Shown here in pieces: positions 14,927 to 23,484 of a stretch of DNA of 64,000 bases. Origin of the DNA: Streptomyces pilosus (GTDB lineage: Bacteria > Actinomycetota > Actinomycetes > Streptomycetales > Streptomycetaceae); assembly GCF_014649835.1 (NCBI RefSeq), contig NZ_BMTU01000018.1, forward strand, positions 62,001 to 126,000, read 5' to 3'. Within the stretch, counting starts at the first letter, position 1. Each line of letters begins with the position of its first letter. The translations under genes were made by a program, and so were the position numbers. The notes under the pieces were generated by a model. The model did no database searches, had not been told where the DNA came from, and saw only the letters and a program-made list of their open reading frames with translations.

Positions 14927-17224
14927 TCAGTCCCTCAGCAGATCGGGCACCCCGTCGGCATCGGGTTCGTCGCGGTCCGCCGAGACCACCGTGAGCTGCT
15001 GCGTGGCCCGGGTGAGGGCGACGTACAGCACCCGCAGGCCGGCCGGGGACTCGTCGGCGATCTCCGCGGGCGAGACGACGATCGACGCGTCGTACTCCAG
15101 GCCCTTGGCCTCCAGGCTGCCGAGCGCCACCACACGGTCGCCGAGCCCCTCCAGCCAGCGGGCGGCCTCCTCGCGGCGCTGCATGGCGACGACCACGCCG
15201 ACGGTGCCGTCCACGCGGTCCAGCAGCCGGGCCGCCTCCGCGCGCACCGTCTCGCCCGTCGACTCGGCCACCACGGCGAACCGCGGCCGCACCCCCGTGG
15301 ACCGCACGGCCCTCGGTGACACGGAGCCGGGCATGGCGAGGGCGAGCACCTTGGACGCCAGTTCGGCGATCTCCGCCGGGTTGCGGTAGTTCACCGTGAG
15401 CTCGAAGCGGCGCCGCGGGCGGCTGCCGAGGGCCTCGTCGCGGGCCTGGGCGGCCTCGTCGGGGTCGGACCAGGAGGACTGGGCCGGGTCGCCCACGACC
15501 GTCCAGGTGGCGTGGCGGCCGCGGCGGCCGACCATGCGCCACTGCATCGGGGTGAGGTCCTGCGCCTCGTCGACGATGACGTGCGCGTACTCGACGCGTT
15601 CCTGGGCCAGCCGCTCGGCCCGCTCACGCTGGGTCTCCTCGCGCACCGGCATCAGCTCCTCCAGGCCGGTGAGCTGGTCCAGCGGGTCGAGCTCGCGCTT
15701 CCTGCGGGGGCGGGCCGGGGCGCCGAGGATCGCGTGGAGCTCGTCGAGCATCGCGATGTCGTGCACGGAACGCCCGTCCCGCCTGAGCGAGCGGGCCACC
15801 TTGCGGACCTCGCCCGGGTTGAGGATCCGCCGGGCCCAGCGGCCCAGGCGCCGCTCGTCGGCCATGGCGTCCAGCACGGCGGCCGGGGTCAGCTCGGGCC
15901 ACCAGGCGTCGAGGAAGGCGGTGAAGTCGTCCTCGGAGGTGATGTCCTCGTCGAAGGAGGAGCGCAGCTCGGCGGCGAGCTCCGGGTCGGTGTGCCGGCC
16001 CGCGGCTCCGGAGCGCTCCCACAGGGCGTCCAGGAGCAGCTTGCGGGCGCGGGGGCGCAGCAGGTTGACGGGGGCGGTGCCGCCGAGCGCGGTGCGGCGG
16101 ACGGCGTCCAGGTCCGCCGCCTCCAGCTCCAGGCGGCGGCCGAAGGCGACGACCCGAAGCCGCCGCGGCGGATCGTTTCGTTCCAGCGCCCCGCGGGCGG
16201 CCTTCCGCAGCACCTTGAGCATCCGGTACGAACCCTTGGCGCGGGCCGCCGACGGGGAGTCGTAGAGCGTGGCCTCGGCGCCGTCGACGAGGGAGCCGAT
16301 GGCACGGATGGCGACCTGGCCCTCCTCGCCGAGGGAGGGCAGCACGCCCTCGGTGTAGGCGACCAGGAGCGGGGTGGGCGAGACGATCAGGATGCCGCCC
16401 GCGTACCGGCGCCGGTCCTGGTAGAGGAGGTAGGCCGCGCGGTGCAGGGCGACGGCGGTCTTCCCGGTGCCGGGGCCGCCCTCGACGTACGTCACGGAGG
16501 CGGCGGGGGCGCGGATCACCAGGTCCTGCTCGGCCTGGATGGACGCGACGATGTCGCGCATGGTGTGCGTACGGGCCTGGCCGAGCGCGGCCATCAGGGC
16601 GCCGTCCCCGATCACCGGCAGTTCCCGGCCGTCCAGGGACGCCTTCAGCTCGGGGCGCATCAGGTCGTCCTCGACGCTGCGCACCCGGCGGCCCTTGGAG
16701 CGGATGACGCGGCGCCGCACGACACGGCCGGGGTCGACCGGGGTGGAGCGGTAGAACGGGGCGGCCGCGGGGGCCCGCCAGTCGATGACCAGCGGGGCGT
16801 AGTCCTCGTCGAGGACACCGATCCGGCCGATGTGCAGGGTCTCGGCGATGTCGGCGGTGTTGTCGTCCCTGATCGCCCCGTCGGCGGGCTCGACGGCGGT
16901 GTACGCGCCGTCCGGGCCCTTCCTGCCGTCCTTGCCGGACAGCAGGTCGATCCGGCCGAAGAGGAAGTCCTCGTACTCGTTGTTCAGCCGGTTGAGGTGG
17001 ATACCGGCCCGGAAGACCTGGGCGTCGCGCTCGGCGAGGGCGCCGGGCGTACCGACCTGGCCGCGCCGGGCGGCGTCGGCCATGAGGAACTCCGCCTCGT
17101 GGATCTTCTCCTCGAGGCGCCGGTACACCCGGTCCAGGTGTTCCTGTTCGACTCGGATCTCGCGGTCCCGTACGGAGTCGTGAACCGTTTCGACCGCGGT
17201 TTCCTGTTGAGCCTGAGCGGCCAC
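14927..17224 (-). CDS. HelD/HelR-like RNA polymerase-associated ATPase (UvrD/Rep-like fold)
   Basis: 765 aa. The N-terminal ~65 residues form a charged coiled coil (REIRVEQEHLDRVYRRLEEKIHEAE), as in HelD proteins that insert into RNA polymerase. Then APLVIDWRAPAAAPFYRST, typical for HelD, Walker A GGPGTGKTAVALHRAAYLLYQ (~residues 253-265), Walker B VIVDEAQDLTPMQWRMV, motif VVGDPAQSSW, and the C-terminal LEYDASIVVSP and YVALTRATQQLTVV. In Streptomyces and mycobacteria such proteins strip stalled polymerase and can give rifamycin tolerance (HelR). I see no rifamycin-associated element in the 60 nt upstream, so induction by rifamycin is not supported here. Gene lies 60 nt downstream of the anti-sigma gene and may be read through from sigU. 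Confidence 0.88.
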   Translation of the reverse strand: MAAQAQQETAVETVHDSVRDREIRVEQEHLDRVYRRLEEKIHEAEFLMADAARRGQVGTPGALAERDAQVFRAGIHLNRLNNEYEDFLFGRIDLLSGKDGRKGPDGAYTAVEPADGAIRDDNTADIAETLHIGRIGVLDEDYAPLVIDWRAPAAAPFYRSTPVDPGRVVRRRVIRSKGRRVRSVEDDLMRPELKASLDGRELPVIGDGALMAALGQARTHTMRDIVASIQAEQDLVIRAPAASVTYVEGGPGTGKTAVALHRAAYLLYQDRRRYAGGILIVSPTPLLVAYTEGVLPSLGEEGQVAIRAIGSLVDGAEATLYDSPSAARAKGSYRMLKVLRKAARGALERNDPPRRLRVVAFGRRLELEAADLDAVRRTALGGTAPVNLLRPRARKLLLDALWERSGAAGRHTDPELAAELRSSFDEDITSEDDFTAFLDAWWPELTPAAVLDAMADERRLGRWARRILNPGEVRKVARSLRRDGRSVHDIAMLDELHAILGAPARPRRKRELDPLDQLTGLEELMPVREETQRERAERLAQERVEYAHVIVDEAQDLTPMQWRMVGRRGRHATWTVVGDPAQSSWSDPDEAAQARDEALGSRPRRRFELTVNYRNPAEIAELASKVLALAMPGSVSPRAVRSTGVRPRFAVVAESTGETVRAEAARLLDRVDGTVGVVVAMQRREEAARWLEGLGDRVVALGSLEAKGLEYDASIVVSPAEIADESPAGLRVLYVALTRATQQLTVVSADRDEPDADGVPDLLRD

Positions 17225-17284
17225 CGGGCCCCCTTCTGACGTGCTGGGCAGCCGTCAACCGTACGCGAAGGGGGCACCGGACGG

Positions 17285-18121
17285 CTACGCGTCGACCTCG
17301 ACCAGCACGTCGCCGTCGAAGGACATGACCTCGAAGTGGTCGATGTCGTTCGGGTCGAAGGCCGCGCCGCCCTCGATGTAGAGCGGCTGCCTGCCCTTGT
17401 CGGACTTGGCGTCCGGCATGCCGTAGCCCCACTCCGGGACGGACCAGGACGTGACGGTCTCCCGCTCGCCGTTCTTGCCCACGGCGATCAGCGAGCACTT
17501 CAGCGGCCCGGTGACGTTCTTCAGCTCCAGCACCGTGCCGGTGCCCCAGGTCTTCTCCTCCAGCGCCACGGTCGCGGTGACCTTGGTGCCGGGGTCGGTC
17601 GCGGAGATCTTGTCGGAGATGCCGTCGAAGGCGTCCTTGGCGGAGTCGGCCGCCAGCGTCCGGTTGGTACCGCTCCCGCCTCCGCCCTCGCTGTCCCCGC
17701 CGCTCGCGGCGACGGCCACGAACGGACCGCTGACGATCAGCGCGCCCGCGGCGGCCACCATGTAGAAGTTGCGGCGGCGCTTGCGCGCGCGGCGCTCGGC
17801 GACCTCGTCGACCAGCTTCTCCACCACGCGGGGCGAGGGCTTGGCGGACAGCGACTCGCCCAGCGCGGGCGTCCCGGTGCCGGGCAGGTCCGCGAGCGCG
17901 GCCAGCATCGGTTCCATGCCGGCGAGTTCGTCGAGCTGCTGGGCGCACCACTCGCAGGACGCGAGGTGCGCCTCGAAGGCGGTGGCTTCGGCGTCGTCGA
18001 GGATGCCGAGGGCGTAGGCACCGACGGTCTCGTGCTCGTTCGGCACCGGTGATCCCTCCATGGCACCAGACATACCCGTACCGCCCGTGCCGAATCCCTG
18101 GTTTCCCCCGTACACACTCAT
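17285..18121 (-). CDS. rsuA: Zinc-binding anti-sigma factor (RsuA-type) for SigU
   Basis: 278 aa single-pass membrane protein. The N-terminal cytoplasmic part holds a ZAS motif (EAHLASCEWCAQ; H-x3-C-x2-C, ~residues 51-58), preceded by VGAYALGILDDAEATAFEAHL, the typical anti-sigma helix. A TM helix follows at ~118-140 (FYMVAAAGALIVSGPFVAVA) and an extracytoplasmic C-terminal domain of ~135 residues. Expected to hold the adjacent ECF sigma factor inactive until released. ATG at 18121 overlaps the sigma stop (TGATG); a GTG one codon upstream is equivalent. A family C-terminal sensor signal is not known. Confidence 0.85.
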   Translation of the reverse strand: MSVYGGNQGFGTGGTGMSGAMEGSPVPNEHETVGAYALGILDDAEATAFEAHLASCEWCAQQLDELAGMEPMLAALADLPGTGTPALGESLSAKPSPRVVEKLVDEVAERRARKRRRNFYMVAAAGALIVSGPFVAVAASGGDSEGGGGSGTNRTLAADSAKDAFDGISDKISATDPGTKVTATVALEEKTWGTGTVLELKNVTGPLKCSLIAVGKNGERETVTSWSVPEWGYGMPDAKSDKGRQPLYIEGGAAFDPNDIDHFEVMSFDGDVLVEVDA

Positions 18122-18681
18122 CACGCCGTCACCCCCCGCTCCTCCAGAGCCAGCTTCATCGACCGCAGGGCGTAGAACACGCGGGAACGGACGGTGCCGC
18201 TCGGTATGCCGAGTGTCTGTGCCGCCTCATTGACGGTACGCCCTTTGAAGTACGTCTCGACGAGGACCTCCCGGTGAGCCGGGGTCAGGTCGTCGAGCGC
18301 GTCCGACAGCGTCATCAGCCACAGCGCCTTGTCGATCTCGTCCTCCGCGGGGATGACCTCCAGCGGCGACGGATCGACCTCCTGCGGCCGGGCCTGCCGG
18401 CTGCGGTGGCCGTCGATGACGATGCGCCGGGCGACCGTCACCAGCCAGGGGCGTACCGAACCGGTCGCCCGATTGAGCTGACCGGCGTTCTTCCAGGCAC
18501 GGATGAGCGTTTCCTGTACGACGTCCTCGGCGCGCTGCCGGTCTCCGGCGACCAGCCGCAGGACGTAGGCCAGCAACGGCCCGGCGTGCTCGCGATACAG
18601 CGCACGCATCAGCTCCTCGTCAGGTTCCGAGGGCTGTGAGGACATGCGATGTCGGGCCCTCGCTCCACGTTCATTGGCCAC
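18121..18681 (-). CDS. sigU: ECF RNA polymerase sigma factor (SigU-type)
   Basis: 186 aa group 4 sigma factor. Region 2: LMRALYREHAGPLLAYVLRLVAGDRQRAEDVVQETLIRAWKNAG; region 4: LSDALDDLTPAHREVLVETYFKGRTVNEAAQTLGIPSGTVRSRVFYALRSMKLAL. GTG at 18681 (VANERG) is chosen because AAGGATG precedes it; GTG at 18699 (with GGAGG 5 nt before) or ATG at 18645 are possible. Translationally coupled to its anti-sigma gene. By position and by similarity remembered from S. coelicolor this is SigU, whose overactivity blocks development. SigL-type naming in mycobacteria refers to a related protein. Confidence 0.85.
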   Translation of the reverse strand: MANERGARARHRMSSQPSEPDEELMRALYREHAGPLLAYVLRLVAGDRQRAEDVVQETLIRAWKNAGQLNRATGSVRPWLVTVARRIVIDGHRSRQARPQEVDPSPLEVIPAEDEIDKALWLMTLSDALDDLTPAHREVLVETYFKGRTVNEAAQTLGIPSGTVRSRVFYALRSMKLALEERGVTA

Positions 18682-18997
18682 GGCCGCATCCTTGCGCACG
18701 CCCACCTCCGGTGTCCGGGGGATCCCCCAGTCGGTCGCTCGACAACCGGTACGGACGGCAGGGGTGGGGTGTTCAAAGGAAGACGGCCGATTTCTGCGGG
18801 CCGGAGCCCTGACCGGGACATGAGCCCACATTCCCCCCGCCGCTTCTTTACATTTCCGACACAGCGGCGGGAAGAAGTTTCCGGACCGGGCAGCGGGGCG
18901 GCGAACGGCGGTGTAACGGACGTCACTTCGACGTCGTCCCGTGCCAGCGGCGCAGAAGCCGCCCGAGCGGCGCTTCGGTTGGGCCGGGGACCTTGCG
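18682..18997. other. Intergenic region upstream of sigU
   Basis: 316 nt without a supported gene, between the end of the CGNR gene and sigU. It holds an ECF-type promoter candidate at 18858-18882. No terminator for the CGNR gene stands out. Confidence 0.5.
18858..18882 (-). promoter_or_regulatory. Candidate ECF-type promoter for sigU
   Basis: On the minus strand GGAAAC (18882-18877) is followed after 16 nt by GTC (18860-18858). This resembles a -35 GGAAC / -10 GTC ECF promoter and could be the autoregulated promoter of sigU, ~180 nt upstream of its start codon. Only pattern-level evidence. Confidence 0.3.
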
Positions 18998-19591
18998 TCA
19001 GGCGCGGGTGAGGGCCGTGCGGCGGCGGTGGCGGGCCACGCGCTCGCGGTTCCCGCAGACCTCGCTGGAGCACCAGCGCCGCCTGCGTCCGCGGGAGGTG
19101 TCCACGTAGACGATGGGGCAGTTGTCGCCCTCGCACTGCCGCAGGCGGGCGCGGACGGCGGGGTCGGTGAGCAGGTCCACCGCGTCGCGCGCGACCGCGG
19201 CGAGCAGCGCGGCCCGGCCGGGCGGTCCGGCCAGGCGGCGCACCAGCGTGCCGTCCTCGGCGGTCACGGCGCGGGGCGCCGGGGGCGCCGCGCGGGCGAG
19301 TTCGTTCACCCGGGCGAGCGCGAGATCGTACGAGGGGACGCCGGGCGCGGGCCGGCCGCGCACCAACGGGACGAGCTGCCCGCGCAGTTCATGGAACGCC
19401 GGCAGCCAGGAGGAGTCCGCGTGGGCCAGCGTGGTGTCCGCGGGCACGAGTCCGGAGCCGGCGATCCAGACGCGCAGGACCGCCGTGGAGTCGAGCCGTT
19501 CCCCGGGGTGGGTGGTCGCGAGCAGATCCAGGCAGACCCGCCCGGTGTCGAACCTCAGCTCGTGGGGCGCCGTGACCGTACCCAGTGCCAT
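18998..19591 (-). CDS. CGNR zinc-finger / ABATE domain protein
   Basis: 197 aa. N-terminal ABATE-like stress domain (FDTGRVCLDLLATTHP near residue 14-30) and C-terminal CGNR zinc finger: CEGDNCPIVYVDTSRGRRRRWCSSEVCGNRERVARHRRR (first C-x4-C then CSSEVC-GNR). This family is thought to be transcriptional regulators; targets unknown. ATG at 19591 has AGGAAC 5 nt upstream; the ORF upstream of it is shadow. It follows the nnaR gene on the same strand after a GC-rich palindrome. Confidence 0.88.
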   Translation of the reverse strand: MALGTVTAPHELRFDTGRVCLDLLATTHPGERLDSTAVLRVWIAGSGLVPADTTLAHADSSWLPAFHELRGQLVPLVRGRPAPGVPSYDLALARVNELARAAPPAPRAVTAEDGTLVRRLAGPPGRAALLAAVARDAVDLLTDPAVRARLRQCEGDNCPIVYVDTSRGRRRRWCSSEVCGNRERVARHRRRTALTRA

Positions 19592-19612
19592 GTTCCTGCC
19601 ACCGCCTAGGGT

Positions 19613-19630
19613 GGCCCCGCGCGCGGGGCC
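19613..19630 (-). terminator. GC palindrome between nnaR and the CGNR gene
   Basis: GGCCCCGCGCGCGGGGCC is a perfect 18-nt palindrome, ~70 nt past the nnaR stop and 22 nt before the CGNR start. Terminator or attenuator. Confidence 0.4.
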
Positions 19631-19700
19631 GGTGAGCGATCCGGGAAACCGTTCTCCTCCCACAGTGCCCGCCCGTCACGGCCCCCGGAACCCCCCGCGT

Positions 19701-20855
19701 TCAGCCGTTCCCGTACTTGGTGTCCGCCGCCGGGTCCAGGGCGAGGCGGTAACCGCGCTTGACGACCGTCTGGATCAGCCTGGGGGCGCCGAGGGCCGAG
19801 CGCAGGCGGGCCATCGCGGTCTCCACCGCGTGCTCGTCGCGGCCCGCGCCGGGCAGGGCGCGCAGCAGCTCGGCGCGCGAGACCACCCAGCCGGGCCGGC
19901 GGGACAGCGCCCGCAGCAGGGACATCCCGGCCGGCGGTACGGGTCTGAGCGCGCCGTCCACCAGGACCGCGTGCCCGCGGATCTCGATCCGGTGCCCGGC
20001 GACGGGCAGGGCGCGCGCCCGCGCGGGCAGTTCCCGGCAGAGCAACTGGACCAGCGGGCCGAGCCGGAAGCGCTCGGGCTGCACCGTGTCGATGCCGCGG
20101 GCCTGCAGGGGCAGCGCGGTGACCGGGCCGACGCAGGCGCACAGCACGTCGTGGCCGAGGGCGGCCAGCAGATCGTCGAGCAGTCCGCGCTCCTCGGCGC
20201 GGGACAGCAGGGACGCGGCGGCGGGCGCGCTGGTGAAGGTGACCGCGTCCAGGGTGCGGGCGACGGTGGCGTCGACCAGGCGGTCCACCGGGCCGAGGTC
20301 CTCCGGCGGCAGCCACCGGTAGACCGGCACCCCGACCACCTCCGCTCCCCCGGCCCGCAGCGACTCCACGAAGCCCGGCAGCGGTTCACCGTGCAGCTGC
20401 ACGGCGATCCGCAGCCCGTCGACGCCCTCCTCCAGCAGCCGGTCGAGCACCTCGGCCATGGACTCCGACGCCGGCGACCACTCCTCGGTCAGTCCCGCCG
20501 CCCGGATCGCGCCCTTCACCTTCGGCCCGCGCGCCAGGATCCGCACCCCGCGCAGCCGTGCCAGCAGGTCCTCGCCGAGGCCCCAGCCGTCGGCGGCCTC
20601 CACCCAGCCCCGGAAGCCGATGGCGGTGGTGGCGACCGCGATGTCCGGGACCTGCCCGATGATGTCCTTGGTGGCGGCCAGCAGTTCGCTGTCGTCGGCG
20701 AGCGGCACGATCCGCAGGGCCGGGGCGTGCAGCACGACGGCCCCGCGCCGCTCCAGCAGCGCGCCCAGCTCGTCGGCACGGCGCGCCGCGGTCACCCCCA
20801 CGGTGAACCCCGCGAGGGGACCGTGCTCCGGTGGCTGCTCTTGTTCCTCGTACAT
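19701..20855 (-). CDS. nnaR: NnaR-like regulator: HemD (uroporphyrinogen-III synthase) domain + winged-helix C-terminus
   Basis: 384 aa. Residues ~15-265 form a HemD-like domain (FTVGVTAARRADELGALLERRGAVV ... RILARGPKVKGAIRAAGL ... AVTFTSAPAAASLL ... CVGPVTALPLQARGI), and residues ~290-375 an OmpR/PhoB-type winged helix (PPAGMSLLRALSRRPGWVVSRAELLRAL ... HAVETAMARLRSALGAPRLIQTVVKRGYRL). This fusion is the NnaR type, known in Streptomyces as a co-activator with GlnR of nitrate/nitrite assimilation. Being next to narK supports this. Whether the HemD part is catalytic is unlikely; it more probably senses a ligand. ATG at 20855 with GGACGAGAG upstream. Confidence 0.9.
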   Translation of the reverse strand: MYEEQEQPPEHGPLAGFTVGVTAARRADELGALLERRGAVVLHAPALRIVPLADDSELLAATKDIIGQVPDIAVATTAIGFRGWVEAADGWGLGEDLLARLRGVRILARGPKVKGAIRAAGLTEEWSPASESMAEVLDRLLEEGVDGLRIAVQLHGEPLPGFVESLRAGGAEVVGVPVYRWLPPEDLGPVDRLVDATVARTLDAVTFTSAPAAASLLSRAEERGLLDDLLAALGHDVLCACVGPVTALPLQARGIDTVQPERFRLGPLVQLLCRELPARARALPVAGHRIEIRGHAVLVDGALRPVPPAGMSLLRALSRRPGWVVSRAELLRALPGAGRDEHAVETAMARLRSALGAPRLIQTVVKRGYRLALDPAADTKYGNG

Positions 20856-20887
20856 GGCTCTCGTCCCGCGTTCGAGTCGGTGTACCG

Positions 20888-20913
20888 CAGGGAGGTGCGG
20901 CTCCACCTCCCTG
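20888..20913 (-). terminator. Hairpin between narK and nnaR
   Basis: CAGGGAGGTG (20888-20897) and CACCTCCCTG (20904-20913) pair perfectly around a 6-nt loop. On the transcript it lies 73 nt past narK and 33 nt before nnaR, so it could end narK transcripts or act as an attenuator/RNA-stability element in the nnaR leader. Confidence 0.5.
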
Positions 20914-20958
20914 CCGGCCGAGCCTGTCAACGATCCGTGACGGGCCCGGTTCGGCTGC

Positions 20959-20974
20959 ATGTCACCAGTGTTAC
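20959..20974 (-). promoter_or_regulatory. Weak GlnR-box-like site upstream of nnaR
   Basis: Minus strand GTAAC-ACTGGT-GACAT fits the GlnR pattern gTnAC-n6-GaAAc with a good first half (GTAAC) and a poor second half (3 of 5). Nitrogen control of nnaR by GlnR is known in S. coelicolor; this particular site is a guess. Confidence 0.25.
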
Positions 20975-20985
20975 GTCACTTCGCG

Positions 20986-22344
20986 TCACACGTCGGCGTA
21001 GCTGAGCTGCGGCTTCTCCGCGGGAGCCGGGCCCGCGCCGTCCGCGCGGACCGCCGGACGGCGAAGGTATACCGCCCAGGTGACCGCGAGGCAGACGGCG
21101 TAGCAGGCGAGGAACGCGACGAACGCGCCGGTGCCGGAGCCGTAGGAGAGGAAGGACTGGCGGAACGCCAGGTTGATGCCGACCCCGCCGAGCGCGCCGA
21201 CCGCGCCGATCAGTCCCATGGCCGCCCCGGACAGCCGCCGCCCGTACGCGTCCGCGGCCTCGTCCCGCAGCCCGAGGGCGTGTGCCTTCGCCTGGAAGAT
21301 GCCGGGGATCATCTTGTACGTCGAGCCGTTGCCGAGGCCGGTGAGCACGAACAGCACCACGAAGGCCACGGTGAACAGCGCGAGCGACTGCCGCATGGAG
21401 GCGACGATCAGCACCGCCGTCGCCACGCCCATGGCGACGAAGTTCCACAGGGTGATCCGCGCGCCGCCGTGCCGGTCGGCGAGCCTGCCCCCCACCGGGC
21501 GGATGAGGGAGCCGAGCAGCGGGCCGACGAAGGTCACGTAGGCGGCTTCGAGCGGGGTGCGGTCGAACTGGTTCTGCAGCACCTGTCCGAAGGCGAAGCT
21601 GTAGCCGATGAACGAGCCGAAGGTGCCGATGTAGAGGAAGGACATGATCCAGGTGTGCGCGTCGCGCGCGGCGTCCCTGGCGGCCCCGGTGTCGTTGCGC
21701 ACCGAGGCGAGGTTGTCCATGTACAGCGCGGCGAGCACCGCGGCGGCGACGATCAGCGGGATGTAGAGGCCGAGCAGCACCCTCGGCCCGCCGCTCGCCC
21801 CGATGATCGCGAGCGCGACGAGCTGGATCACCGGGACGCCGATGTTGCCGCCGCCGGCGTTCAGGCCGAGCGCCCAGCCCTTCTTCCGCAGCGGGAAGAA
21901 GGCGTTGATGTTGGTCATGGAGGACGCGAAGTTGCCGCCGCCGATGCCGGCCAGCAGGCCGACCAGCAGAAACGTGGAGAAGGAGGTGCCCGGCTCCATC
22001 ACGGCGAACGCGGCGACGGTGGGCACCAGCAGCAGCGCCGCGCTGATCACCGTCCAGTTCCGGCCGCCGAACACCGCGACGGCGAAGGTGTACGGGATCC
22101 GCACCACGGCGCCGACCAGGGTGACCATCGACGTCAGCAGGAACTTGTCGGCCGGGGTGAGTCCGTACTCGGGGCCCATGAAGAGCACCAGCACGGACCA
22201 CATCGTCCAGATCGAGAAGCCGATGTGCTCGGACAGGACGGAGAAGAGGAGATTGCGGCGGGCGATCCGCTCTCCGGTGCGGTTCCAGAAGGTCTCGTCC
22301 TCCGGGTCCCACTGCTCGATCCAGCGGCCGCTGGGGGCTGTCAT
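20986..22344 (-). CDS. narK: Nitrate/nitrite transporter, NarK family (MFS)
   Basis: 452 aa major facilitator with 12 predicted TM segments. Nitrate-porter signatures are present: GLLAGIGGGNFASSMTNINAFFP and GLNAGGGNIGVPVIQ, both Gly-rich helices that line the nitrate path. The N-terminus WIEQWDPEDETFWNRTGERIARRNLLFSV is typical of actinobacterial NarK. ATG at 22344 preceded by GGAGG. It should import nitrate or exchange nitrite. Next gene downstream is nnaR. No convincing GlnR box is visible in the 170 nt upstream. Confidence 0.93.
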   Translation of the reverse strand: MTAPSGRWIEQWDPEDETFWNRTGERIARRNLLFSVLSEHIGFSIWTMWSVLVLFMGPEYGLTPADKFLLTSMVTLVGAVVRIPYTFAVAVFGGRNWTVISAALLLVPTVAAFAVMEPGTSFSTFLLVGLLAGIGGGNFASSMTNINAFFPLRKKGWALGLNAGGGNIGVPVIQLVALAIIGASGGPRVLLGLYIPLIVAAAVLAALYMDNLASVRNDTGAARDAARDAHTWIMSFLYIGTFGSFIGYSFAFGQVLQNQFDRTPLEAAYVTFVGPLLGSLIRPVGGRLADRHGGARITLWNFVAMGVATAVLIVASMRQSLALFTVAFVVLFVLTGLGNGSTYKMIPGIFQAKAHALGLRDEAADAYGRRLSGAAMGLIGAVGALGGVGINLAFRQSFLSYGSGTGAFVAFLACYAVCLAVTWAVYLRRPAVRADGAGPAPAEKPQLSYADV

Positions 22345-22520
22345 GGGGCCTCCACTGTTCTCCGGGGCGCGGACGGGTGCCGCGAGGGGATGGTCCCGAA
22401 GGTAGGGAGTGGGCGTTTCCGCGCTGTGGCACGCGGTGACCGGCAGGGAACGTTGCTCTCACCCGTGGCGGGGCCGGGGTGAGAGGTGTCCGCCGGCGAG
22501 GGCGCGCGGCGCGGTGAGGA

Positions 22521-23369
22521 TCAGGGGCGCGGCGGCTGGGCGGGCTGTCCGTACGGGGCGGGCTGTCCGTACGGGGTCTGCGGCTGGGCGTACGGGCCGG
22601 GAGCCTGGGCGTACGGGCCGGGCGCCTGGGCCGGGGCGCCGTAGGCGGCGGGGGCGGGCGGGGCGTACGGCGCCGGCGGCTGCCCGTACGGCATCGGCGG
22701 CTGCTGGGGCTGCTGTCCGTGGTGGTCGGCCGGGGCGCCGTACGGGCCGGCGGCGAAGGGGTTGCCGTGGCCCGGCAGGCCGCCCGGGGGCAGGTAGCGG
22801 ATCCGGCCGGTCCGGTCCGTCACCGGGGCGAAGCCGGCCGCCAGCAGCCGCGCCGCGAACTTGGCGTTGCGCCCGCGGGTGACGACCAGGCCGAGTCCGA
22901 GGACGGCCATGAGGAGCAGCCAGATCACGGCGGCGACGACGATGTGCTCGGACGCGCCCCCGAGCCGGAAGGCGATGACCGCGCAGCCGAGGGTGGCACC
23001 AACGGCGGCGTAGCCCATCCGCTTCTCGGCGCTCTTGCCGGTGAGATCGAAGTTGATGCGCGCCTTGAGCAGTTCGAGGGCGTCCGGGACCGGGGGCGGC
23101 ACCGACACACCGTCGCCGGCGTTCGGGTACTGGGCCCAGTTCTGCGCGGCGCGGGCGCGGGCCTGCGGACCGTGGTCGGGCACGATCAGCATCGTCAGCC
23201 GGCTGTTGTTGGCGCCGCCCTGCCGTACGTCGGCGTACTCGTAGCCGAACTGCTGGGCGGTGAAGGCGAGTCGGGCGAGTTTCTGCACGGACGCCATCGC
23301 ACTGGTGAGCTCGACCGGCTCCCCGCTCGCCATCAGCCGCAGCATCTTCCGTGTCTGCCGCCCGCTCAT
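22521..23369 (-). CDS. Membrane protein with Pro/Gly/Tyr/Gln-rich tail
   Basis: 282 aa, no family recognised. The N-terminal ~120 residues are soluble, with MSGRQTRKMLRLMASGEPVELTSAMASVQKLARL. Two TM helices follow (~residues 119-139 and 147-167, ending GLVVTRGRNAKFAARLLAAG). The C-terminal ~80 residues are a low-complexity tail of PYGQP, PYAQA(P)G and PYGAPA units. ATG at 23369 is chosen for GGGGGAG 8 nt upstream; a GTG at 23411 extends the frame. Located between narK and the acyltransferase on the same strand; role unknown. Confidence 0.78.
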   Translation of the reverse strand: MSGRQTRKMLRLMASGEPVELTSAMASVQKLARLAFTAQQFGYEYADVRQGGANNSRLTMLIVPDHGPQARARAAQNWAQYPNAGDGVSVPPPVPDALELLKARINFDLTGKSAEKRMGYAAVGATLGCAVIAFRLGGASEHIVVAAVIWLLLMAVLGLGLVVTRGRNAKFAARLLAAGFAPVTDRTGRIRYLPPGGLPGHGNPFAAGPYGAPADHHGQQPQQPPMPYGQPPAPYAPPAPAAYGAPAQAPGPYAQAPGPYAQPQTPYGQPAPYGQPAQPPRP

Positions 23370-23484
23370 CCGCACCCGCTCCCCCGTGCCGACCGGTCCG
23401 CCCCGGTTCACCCTCGCGACCGGGGCAGTCTCGCACGCGGGTGCGCCGGGCGGTACCGCGGTTCGGCCGGGCGGTACCGGCGGT

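Noticed and set aside
22400..22460. GlnR box upstream of narK (GTCAC ... GAAAC)
   Set aside because: GTCAC and GAAAC are 21 nt apart start to start, which does not fit the 11-nt or 22-nt register of GlnR boxes.
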